Assembly: GCA_036936605.1 (NCBI GenBank)
Contig: JAUPFV010000002.1
Location: 317,642,893 to 317,706,892, forward strand
DNA length: 64,000 nucleotides
Direction of reading: 5' to 3'
Source: Limnanthes douglasii subsp. nivea
Lineage: Eukaryota; Streptophyta; Magnoliopsida; Brassicales; Limnanthaceae
Shown: positions 55,569-64,000 of the stretch, one piece after another
Layout: each line of letters opens with the position of its first letter
How positions within the stretch are numbered: the stretch's first letter is position 1
The notes under the pieces: model-generated
What the model was told of the DNA's origin: nothing
What the model saw: the letters and a program-made list of their open reading frames with translations, nothing else
Databases searched by the model: none
Program-made: the position numbers and the translations under genes

Positions 55569-58500
55569 CTGGAGCCTTATGCTGAGGAAAATAAAATTGA
55601 TGATCTCAGGGAGGTTCCCAGTATTATAATACTGATTGAGAATGTTGAAACTCACTCCCTTGTAGAGGGAAAAACTGTTAAGATTGGTTCCAAACTAGCA
55701 CCAGAATTGAAGAACCGATTATTATCCTTTTTAATGAATAATCAACATGTTTTTGCATGGTGCAACAGCGATGTTACTAGAGTGCCAGCAGATATTGTCT
55801 CTCACAAGTTGTCAATTTGGAGTGATATTGCACTAGTTGTACAGAAAATGAGGTTTTTTCTAAGGAAAAAACAGATGTAATTGTTCAAGAAGTTGGTTGT
55901 TTAACCAAGATGGGTCACATAAAAGAATATCAATACCCTTTATGGACTGCCAACCCTGTGTTAGTCAAGAATAAGAATGGCAAGTGGCGTATGTGCATTG
56001 ATTTCACTGACCTCAATAGGGCATGCCCTAAAGATCTTTATCACGTTCCTCGGATAGATCAGTTTGTGGAATTTACCTCTGGAAATAAACTATTGTCCTT
56101 CACGGATGTCTTCTCAGGGTACTACCAGATACAAGTAGATCTGAAAGATCAAGATCACACTACTTTCATTACAAACAGAGGTCTTCATTGTTATAAGGTG
56201 ATGCCCTTCGAATTGAAAAATGCTGGGGCCACTTATCAGAGGCTGGTGAATAAAGCATTTGCTAATCCGATTGGCAAAAACATGAAGGTTTACATAGATG
56301 ATATGATGGTTAAGAGCTTGGAGGAAGATTCACATATATCTGACCTTCAAGAGACATTCTCCAATCTAGAAGCTGTAAATATAAAATTAAACCCTGAGAA
56401 ATGTGTATTTAGGGTCCGATCTAAAAAGTTCTTTGGCTACATAATAAGTGAAAAGGGAATTCATCATGAGCCGGATCAACTTAATGCCTTGCTAGCAATG
56501 GACCCTCCTCGGAATATTAAAAGAGTTCAAAGGCTAACAGGATGATTGGCTGCATTGAATAGGTTTATCTCAAGGTCATCAGACAAGTGCGCTTCATTCT
56601 TTTAAATATTGAGGAATGCTAAAGACTTCAATTGGTCTTCATAGTGTGACCATGCTTTTATCGAAATAAAGAAACATTTATTCTCACCCAAAATTCTTTC
56701 AAACCTGTTCGGGGGGAAAAGCTCTATGTGTATCTAGTTGTATCGGAATATACAATAAGTGTGGTGCTAATGAGAGAGGTGGACAATCACCCTCGTCCGG
56801 TGTATTACATTAGTAAGAGCCTGTTGGATGATGAAAGGAGATATTTGAAAATTGGAAAAATTGGCACTAGCCTTGGTAATTGTAGCAAGAAAAATAAGAC
56901 CATACTTCCAAGCTCATTCTATTGTTGTTTGGACATCTTTTCCCTTAAAAAGTATTCTTCAGAAAGTTAATGTATCAAGCAGAATGACCAAATGGTCAGT
57001 AAAGCTGGGTGATTATGATATTGACTTTTCCCCTCAAACAACGATTAAATCCCAGTCAGTGGCTGACTTCTTGGTAGAATTTCATGCTGATAAATCCTCC
57101 GGAAAGGAGTCAGAAAATAGATCTAAGAAAGAATGGGTTGTTCGAACTGATGGTGGATCAAGTTCTATGGGTTGTGGAGCTGGAATTTGTCTAACTTCTC
57201 CATATGGTGACAAGATGTTCAGGCCATATGTTTTGGGTTCAGAGCTTCTAACAATGAGTCTGAATATGAAGCAACCATAGCTGGTCTTAAGCTGGCTCTC
57301 CTAGGTGGGGCTAAGAGAGTCATGTTAATGAGTGATTCTCAATTGCTCATTCACCATGCTCAGGGGCAATCTGAAGCAAAGAAAGAATAGTTAATTAAAT
57401 ACTTGCTTATGTTGAAAGAAGTTGCCGCAAACTTTAAAAATATTTACTATAAGCACATTCTTAGATCGAAAAAGACTCAAGAAGACTCTTTGGAAACTAT
57501 AGCCTATTTTGAATCCTACCTATGGATTCTTGTACAAGAATGTCCATCCATACAAACCAGATCGGGAAACAGAGAGTGAGGAAAATATGAGTATACTTGT
57601 TATTCAACCTAAAGATTGGAGATATGCTCTTCTCCAATACATCTCCGATGGGATATTACCTCTAGATAAAGTTGTGGCAAAAAAGATCAAGTACAAAGCT
57701 CGTGGTTTTTAGATACTAAGAGAGGTTCTTTACAAAAAAAATATTTCAGTAGATCTCTCTTACGTTGTTTAGGATTTGAAGAATCCCAGGTTGTATTGTC
57801 TGAGCTATATGATGGAGAGGGTTCTGCACACTGTGGCTATAGGTACTTAACCAGCAAGGTCATATTAGCTGGATACTATTGGCCAACCATAATGGAATAT
57901 GCTAAAGAAATGGTGAAAAAGTGTGATCCTTGTAAAAAATATGGGAATGAAATTCATGTGCCAGCAGTTCCTATGGAGTCCGTATCTGAACGAGTGCCCT
58001 TTTCCAGATGGGGGATGGATCTAGTTGGGCATCTTCCTATGGTGTCCGATGAACGTAGAACAATCATAGTCGCTATTGACTTTTTATCTAAGGGGATAGA
58101 GGAAACTCTTTTGGCTGGAACCACTTTGAAGGCAGTTATTAAATTTATCTTATCTAACATATGTTGTATATTTGGGGTTCCCCGGAATATTACTACAGAC
58201 AATGGGCCGCAATTTGATAATAAAGACATGGAAGCCTTCTGTACCTCCAGAGGGATTCAACATTTTTTTCTTCTCCTCTCCACCCTCAAGAAAATGGCCA
58301 GGTTGAGGTTGCAAATAGAACTATCTTATTCGGATTAAAGAAGAATTTGGAAGGAGCTGCAAGAAAGTGGTCAAGTTATTTACAAGAAGTGTTATGGGCC
58401 TATCGAACTACTCCTTGGGCTGTCACACAAGAATCTCCTTTTGCTTTGGTATATGGGATGGATGCAATTACTCGCATGGAAGCTACTTTACCATCTCACA

Positions 58501-58847
58501 GAGTCCAGAACTATTCCGAACAGGCTGATGGTGTAGTAGTTAGGAATCAGTTGGACTTGATAGAAGAAAAATAAGTTAAAGTACATCTGAGAACAGTGCA
58601 TTACCAAGGCTTGATGAGGATCAGATTTGCTTCCAAAGTTAAAAGAAGGGATTTTCGAACAGGAGACAAAGTTTTAAGAAACGTTTTTTTGCACACCAAG
58701 GAAAATCAGTTCGCTAAGCTGGCTCCAAACTGGGAAGGCCTTTATGTAATCTGTGAGAAGATTAAACCAGGAACATACAGGCTCTAAGACAAAGAAGGGA
58801 GAGCTCTAAAGCACCCATGGAACATTGAGCATCTCAGGTTATACTAA
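55563..58847 (+). pseudogene. pol of element D: RT, two RNase H, integrase, heavily broken
   Basis: Runs from CAG after the stop to TAA 58845-58847. A frameshift near 55855 precedes the RT, which is open at 55910-56545 (YIDDMMVKS). RNase H 1 lies at 56728-57070, and RNase H 2 at 57130-57420 (RTDGGSS, then a frameshift). Integrase zinc part and core lie at 57796-58338 (CDPCKKYG, MDLVGHLP, TTDNGPQ), with a frameshift just before the Glu motif. The C-terminal part is in two further pieces to 58787. Domain order is the same as in A. Confidence 0.9.
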
Positions 58848-59262
58848 GAATAAAACTCTTTTGTAAATATTTAATTTTTAAACATCAATATAAATATTAT
58901 GGGGCATACTCTTTCCTACCATGGTGGCGCGGGGAGGTTTTAATGAGGTGTCCAGGTTCTTTCAATAATATATGATGCCTTCTTCAAAAGTCTGATGTAA
59001 TTTTGTTTCAATTCAGATATTAAACACTTATTCAACATCCCGACTCTCAGGATTTGTTGAGTTGATCGGATATATTAAGCACTTGATCACATTCATTAAA
59101 CACAGGTGGTCGAAAATGTTGGGTACGTTTGTTCAACACATCTAAAATAGTAAAGGCTATTTAAATATTAGCCATAAAAGAGTCAAACAAAATTTAAACA
59201 AAGGGGAATATGATAATTATAATCTGATCGGACTACAACCGATCTCTGATACACAAAAAATA

Positions 59263-59343
59263 CCTTGGTTGTTCAAGGACTTTAAAGTTTTACAGCATGG
59301 AGGTTAAACAAACATTGCAACAGAATGCCTTGGCCATCCAAGG
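59263..59343. other. Pair of CCTTGG/CCAAGG stem-loops between pol and aORF (element D)
   Basis: CCTTGG-CCAT-CCAAGG (59328-59343, perfect) and CCTTGG-TTGT-TCAAGG (59263-59278, one mismatch), 57-137 bases past the aORF stop. Confidence 0.75.
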
Positions 59344-60846
59344 ACTTCATTCTTTCAAAACAAAAAATGTATAATATAGCCTTAGGGCGTGTTCCCTTCT
59401 TATTTTTCTTTACCACCATCTTTTTTGGGACTTTTGAGTTCAGCACTTGAACTCTCACCCACTTCTTCATCATCATCGAAGTCTATCCCACCGGAGTAGT
59501 TGTGCTTGTCCCCAACAGCCATCGCATGGAAAGAGAGATATTCATAGTCCACATATTTCCATAAATGACTAAGGGTCCTTTTAAGAAAGGTCTCATGAAA
59601 TAGTAGGACCATATCAGACTTGATTCCATCATCCCTCTTTTCCAGAGAATCCACTATTTCATTTGCATACTTTTCTATCCCTGCAACTATGGCTTGAGCT
59701 TGTTGACATTCCAGGGTAACTTTCTTTTTGGTCTTATCCTGGGCAGTATTCTCCAATTTAGCTTTGTCATCGGACAAAGTCTGAATAGTGATGTCCTTAG
59801 TTTGCAATTGCACTTTCAAAGCTGTGATATCATTCGAAGAAGAAGTCTTCGGGTTGGAGTATTTGGTTTGAAGCTCTTTGTTGGCCGCTTCTGACTTAAG
59901 CAGTTTGGCAGCTAAATCCTCTTTTTCATTCTTCAATAATTCTATGCTTTGTTGAGCGCTGAGAAGATCGTTTGACAAGTTTTGTTTGTCTGTAGTCAGG
60001 GTATGGATGGTTACAGTTTGACCATTTACGCGTCTCTCTAGATCGAGCACTGGTCGAATATAACCTAAGAGGGCATGGATCAAGGTATCTTGTTCGCCAA
60101 ATATTGTGTAAGTCTCGTCATTGTAAGTCACAACGTTGGAAGAGCTAGAAGGATGGTAAGACCCTGCGAAATCATATTTTTCGAAGTCATTGAAATAGAT
60201 GTGGATATTTTGAAAAGCCTCAAGGTCTACCTCTTTGTTACCATCACCAGTAACCTGTTCGGAATGGGGATTGGTTGGAATTTCCTCTTGCAAAGTAGGA
60301 TCGGTAGGAGCTGGAGGAGGGACTTCAGGAGGACGAAAGATTATCTCTGCTCCCGAGTAACTTTTTTCTTTTCGACGGTTTTCTCATCACCGTTGGCCTT
60401 ATGCTTCTTGTCTTTCTTTGAAATCTTTGGTGGGATGTCTGACCCACTAGCTTCCTTCACAATGGCTTCTACTTCTTTCAATAAAGTAGTGTTAATACCT
60501 CATTGGTTCTCCGAACCAGTCCCTTCAGTGGTTGTTTGAGGTGGGTCTGTTGTGGCTTTTTTTCATCTTGTTCAAATGACTGGGGGCTTTGGCCCTGGAA
60601 GGCAGGTAAAGTTCGGCATCTTTGGCCTCTTTCCTACCTAGGATGACATCTACAGGGGGATGGTGGTTAGATCTTCCCAAGAGATGTCTTTTCTCTCTGT
60701 GGTGTTCCACAGATGAGACCTCACGTAGTTCCCCGATGTAAAGCGGTTGTGAAAAGCATTGTCCCACTTCTCTAAGGCCCAAGCATTCAAGTTGGCACAA
60801 GTATCATGACCTGCCTCCACATAGTCTGAAAACTCCTTCAAAAACA

Positions 60847-60922
60847 CTGGGAAGAAGTATTAGTCAGTTCGGATTAAAAACTTAATGCTTAAAAGATTAA
60901 AGAAGAAATAAGAGAAACTCAC
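60847..60922 (-). other. aORF intron of element D
   Basis: 76 bases on the minus strand, GTGAGTTTCTC...CTTCTTCCCAG, with canonical GT-AG ends and a pyrimidine-rich 3' side. Splicing joins ATT-G to TG, a Val codon (phase 1), linking SRRKSI to FLKEF. Best-formed of the three copies. Confidence 0.78.
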
Positions 60923-62022
60923 CAATACTCTTCCGGCGGCTGGTCAGCTGGCTTGAGTTTGAGTCAACCTTGATCTTCTTGCCATTTTTCCAAGGCCCAA
61001 TGATGAATAAGAACCGCGTCCTCCATGGATTTTCAGACTGGATGAGATCGTTTACTACCTTGTAGTCATTCCCCATGTTGTAGTGGTAAAATGGGATGTG
61101 ATGATTTTTACACAAATTTGCCACAACAACAAACTATTCCATTGGTAATGGAATCTTAGATAACCTGGATGGCATGATGCAGGCTAGTAGAGTATACCAA
61201 GTATTAGGGCTCAGCTGGCTGGGACATAACTTGGTTAGATGGAAATATCTTACTATCTCGGGATCCAAAGGAAACCGGAGTCCCCAATTCAGCATTTCTG
61301 TATAAACCACAAGTTTATTAGGCTTGCAGTCCATCGGGGTTTCTGGAGTGACCGAATGCTTACTTTCACAGACTCTGGAATTCCCCCTTAGTATGAATTC
61401 GACCAACTCAGCAGTGTGAGTGTATACGTAGGCTATGTTTTGAAGGGACAACAAATAATTCACGTTGACCTTCTTGAAGCTTTCCCCCACTTTACCTTCT
61501 AAACTCTCCGGAAGTGCATCCAGATGAGTCATACCCACCTTGGTCTCGCCCTTCCGATCTGCAGTTATATCTTTTGTTTGACCGGACGCCTCAAAAAGGG
61601 CTTCAACTAGAATGTCCTCCATATTTTCTTCCATTACTGTGGAAGGCTGTTCGGATGGCTGCACAAATGGTTGTACAAATGGTTGTTCGAATAATCTGGT
61701 TTCTGCAAGGGACTTTATCCTAGATGGTTTAGCCTTTGGGACATGTTTTATTTCCTCCAAACTGGATAGCTTTGAATAAGTAGGGGTGGATTTTGACTTG
61801 GATTGATGTGTGACTCGGCGTGGGCTTAATTTATCTGGAGATTTCTCTGCAACTGACCCCATTCCGATAAAAGGTGAGGTTTTTTTATGCTAGATACAAT
61901 TTTCTTCTTAGGGAGAGGGTCTTGAGGCTCCTAAACAGAGGACCCTGATTGAAGAGGTGAAAGGTTTGCGACAAAGGGTAATTTTCTGACCTTGGAAGTT
62001 TTTAAAGATGATAAACCATGGT

Positions 62023-62234
62023 TTTTTTTATTGGAGGGAACCCGCAGCCTCTACTCGACAAGTGCGCACAGGGTAAACCCTCAGTCTGACGCAATAGCCT
62101 GCAAACAAATGCTAGAAGGTAAACCACACAAGGTGATAGGCTCAGCCAATAAAGCGTATGTAGAAGGACTCGAACTCATGACATTCGGTCACAAACATGC
62201 CTTACTCAACCAACTCGGCAACCCCTTTGGGGGC
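62023..62234 (-). mobile_element. tRNA-derived SINE inserted in aORF of element D (212 bp)
   Basis: Minus strand: A-box-like TTGCCGAGTTGG near the 5' end and B-box GTTCGAGTCC about 40 bases later, as in Pol III SINE heads. A body follows with GTTTACCCTGTGCGCAC and GGCTGCGGGTTCCC, words shared with widespread plant SINEs of the Au type, and a short A-rich end (CCAATAAAAAAAA). Imperfect flanking duplications TGATGAACCTGGT (62235-62247) and TGATAAACCATGGT (62009-62022) on the plus strand mark the target site. Removing it restores collinearity with the aORF N-terminus of B and C. Confidence 0.8.
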
Positions 62235-62484
62235 TGATGAACCTGGTACGTATTGCTTTTTGTTGATTGTTTTTTCACCAAGAGAAACCATAAGACCAGT
62301 AGCAATGCGTTCGTCTCTTGAAACTTTTCTTTCTCTCTCTAACTCAGATAATTTCTAGCAACCTCCTTTTACTAAGGCGTTTGTGGTTGTGAACATATAT
62401 GATCAAAACACGAATTTGAAAACGAAGTAAGCTTTCTCTCACTAGGAATGTTTGTATTTTGTGAGGACAATGAAACAGTAAAAA

Positions 62485-62661
62485 GGTTTAAATACAACAA
62501 TGAAAAATGACAGTTACCTAGGAGTAGGTAAATCGATTTGGTTAATGATTAAAAGTTGCAAGGTATGAGAGTTAAAGCCTATGTAACGTTCTGGCATAGT
62601 ATGTACAAGAATCTAGGAGAAAAACGGTTGAGAGGTCGAACCAGAATATGACACATGTCCC
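62485..62661 (-). promoter_or_regulatory. aORF promoter-like block of element D (weak)
   Basis: Minus strand GGGACATGTGTC (62650-62661), matching GGGACACGTGTC of B and C with the G-box changed to CATGTG. GTATTTAAAC (about 62486-62496) stands at the TATA position, about 95 bases before the ATG. A CCGTTTTTCTCCTAGA block (near 62615) is shared with B. Confidence 0.45.
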
Positions 62662-62826
62662 ACGATCGCAAGAAAACTCTTAGAATTCTGATATGAGAAA
62701 TCAGTTCTACCAAAATTTGAACAAAATCACTTTTATAAGACAATTTTGCAGTTCGAACGAAAACAACAGATCGGAAAACGTTGGTATTGTTTTTAAGAGT
62801 TAGCTCTTCTAAAGATTATTTGCAAT

Positions 62827-62841
62827 ACCTAAGGGGGCTAC
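62827..62841 (+). other. Polypurine tract of element D
   Basis: ACCTAAGGGGGCTAC immediately before the 3' LTR. Confidence 0.78.
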
Positions 62842-63207
62842 TGATGAGATCAGATTCTTTAGCTACTGATCTTGACTTAATCCGAAGGGCAATTCAGACC
62901 ATGACCACCATTATAAAACTCCGAACCTGATAAATGTAATAAATGTTGACTAAGCTAGTTGCTGGTCACTTCAAACCAGATTACTAATGGGTCCTTAAAC
63001 TTGACCGGATGTCATGATCCGACCCAATAATCCCATGGGTCAGTAAACATTATAAATACCCAAACCACTTTCATTAATGAGGATAATCAAAATTTATTAC
63101 TAGCACACAACTTAATTATCTCACTACTCCCTACTCTAAACATTAAACACCACAAAACATCCAAAACACTTTATAAAATTACCCTCAGACATAAATAAAC
63201 CACACCA
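62842..63207 (+). repeat. 3' LTR of element D (366 bp)
   Basis: TGATGAGATCAG...CCACACCA with intact TG...CA ends and a TATAAATA box near 63050. Followed by TSD GTGTC (63208-63212). Confidence 0.94.
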
Positions 63208-63240
63208 GTGTCCAAGTCCATTAAGTTGGTTGGTGAAAAT

Positions 63241-63552
63241 TCAAGAAGAATTAAAGATTAGTTATTCAATGAAAATTCTTAGTTCACTATATTAAATGTG
63301 TGCTTCCCCGCGAAAAAAATTGTCTCGTAATGTCGAGTCTATTAGCTACTATAAAATTATAAATATGAATACTAAAATATTAACAGTCTTATAGGTTGTT
63401 AAAAAATAAAAAATGCATCAAGGTTATATATTCAATGAAAGTGTTTAGTTCACTAAATTAGTTGCACGTTTCCTCGCTTAAGAAACCGACTCACAAATTG
63501 GAGTATAATAGCTATTGTAAAATCATAAAGATGATCAACAATAGATTAACAG
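63241..63552. repeat. Imperfect ~170-bp tandem repeat
   Basis: The segment from about 63241 (ATTCAATGAAAATTCTTAGTTCACTA...TAAAATTATAAATATGA...ATTAACAG) recurs from about 63409 (ATTCAATGAAAGTGTTTAGTTCACTA...TAAAATCATAAAGATGA...ATTAACAG, matches only partly quoted), at perhaps 70-75 percent identity. Non-coding. Confidence 0.6.
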
Positions 63553-64000
63553 ATGATGCAATTGATTTAAAAATTGAATGTTCTTTTATATATTATAAGT
63601 CATCTAACTTATTGTCTTTAAAAATTGAATGTTCTTAAATTTCATTTTTAACTTTATTTATATAAGTTGTCATAGTATTGTTTTTCAAGTGAATTATTTA
63701 TTATTTTTATAATTATTTTTATTATCAGCAAATATTTTTAACTTTGGATTGATTTATATATATTTATCAAAGACAAAATAGATTCAATTATATCTAACCA
63801 CAATTATAAGTTAGTTGTTTTACCTTCGATTATAAAACTAATTGCATATATGTGAAAATATATGATTAACATATAAAAAATTCTAAGCATTTAAACATAT
63901 CATGGTTCAAAAATGTTTGGACAAACACTGTATTAAAATTCATCAAATGAATATAAAATAAACATTTGTATATTAACATCTCGATGAGTAGGTTTACATG
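63553..64000. other. AT-rich spacer, no gene recognised
   Basis: Only a short direct repeat (AAAAATTGAATGTTCTT, near 63567 and 63619) stands out. Confidence 0.5.

Larger units (their letters stand above)
59400..62396 (-). pseudogene. aORF of element D (two exons, SINE inside)
   Basis: Start at ATG 62396 (MFTTTNALVKGG, then a TAG). The N-terminal part (DERIATGLMVSL) is interrupted by a SINE (62023-62234). It resumes out of frame and is open from about 61875 (PFIGMGSVAEKSPDKL) through the PF04195-like core (MLNWGLRFPLDPEIVRYFHL, CPSQLSPNTWYTLLA) to a TAG at 61134-61136, where B and C have Gln. It then continues in the same frame to the intron donor at 60922. Exon 2 starts at 60846 (FLKEFSDYVEAGHDTC), with a frameshift near 60650. 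The last 297 codons (60293-59400) are open: a coiled coil (about 60110-59680), a conserved SDMVLLFHETFLKRTL block, and an acidic tail. Confidence 0.85.
52786..63207 (+). mobile_element. Ty3/gypsy (Tat-lineage) element D, complete but decayed
   Basis: LTRs of 367 and 366 bp, TSD GTGTC (52781-52785, 63208-63212), total 10,422 bp. Gag-pol is on plus and the aORF on minus. The LTRs differ at about 42 positions (roughly 11-12 percent by hand), making D the oldest of the three dated elements. Its proteins are the most diverged from A to C, and each gene has many stops. A SINE has inserted into its aORF. Confidence 0.95.

Noticed and set aside
62170..62237. Functional tRNA gene on the minus strand
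   Set aside because: A- and B-box words are present, but the sequence does not close an acceptor stem and continues into a SINE body with an A-rich end.

Overview
The window is plant nuclear DNA, most likely from a dicot (no closer placement is supported). It is almost entirely transposable elements set in AT-rich spacer. I recognise no intact host protein-coding gene, rRNA, functional tRNA gene or CRISPR array. The main content is four large Ty3/gypsy elements of one family group, called A to D here. Their structure fits the plant Tat lineage: two RNase H domains in pol, a PBS resembling the 3' end of tRNA-Arg, and an additional gene (aORF) in antisense between pol and the 3' LTR.

Layout. 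1-6779: element A, minus strand, cut by the window start; its pol is fully open. 6780-12524: a LINE on the plus strand, with ORF1 broken once and ORF2 open. 12525-14690: spacer, with a promoter-like, CT-rich segment reading minus near 14.2-14.6 kb. 16640-17540: a decayed LINE fragment. 18930-26480: a TRIM-like remnant and two decayed Ty1/copia elements, all minus. 26850-29500: duplicated blocks and a long-inverted-repeat (foldback) element filled with irregular GGTCTCRCA-type repeats. 31887-51705: element B (TSD AAAAT), interrupted inside its aORF by complete element C (34048-44474, TSD GGTGA). 52786-63207: element D, plus strand (TSD GTGTC), with a tRNA-derived SINE inside its aORF. 63208-64000: AT-rich spacer.

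How the gypsy genes fit together. In each element one strand encodes gag-protease, then a single in-frame stop codon, then RT, two RNase H domains and integrase. The opposite strand encodes the aORF, which meets pol tail to tail. Around the stop the context is TAG-CAG-TTT, TAG-CAG-TTT, TAG-CAA-TTT and TAA-CAG-CTA, which suggests stop-codon readthrough. The aORF has its own promoter-like block (G-box palindrome or relic, plus TATA) inside the 3' LTR. It also has a short phase-1 intron at the same codon in B, C and D, readable only on the aORF strand. Between the two convergent genes lie a pair of small CCTTGG/CCAAGG hairpins and a GTAAATATTTAC palindrome just after the pol stop.

Relative age, from hand comparison of LTR pairs: C about 5 percent divergent, B about 7 percent, D about 11-12 percent. 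This agrees with C being nested in B and with D being the most decayed.
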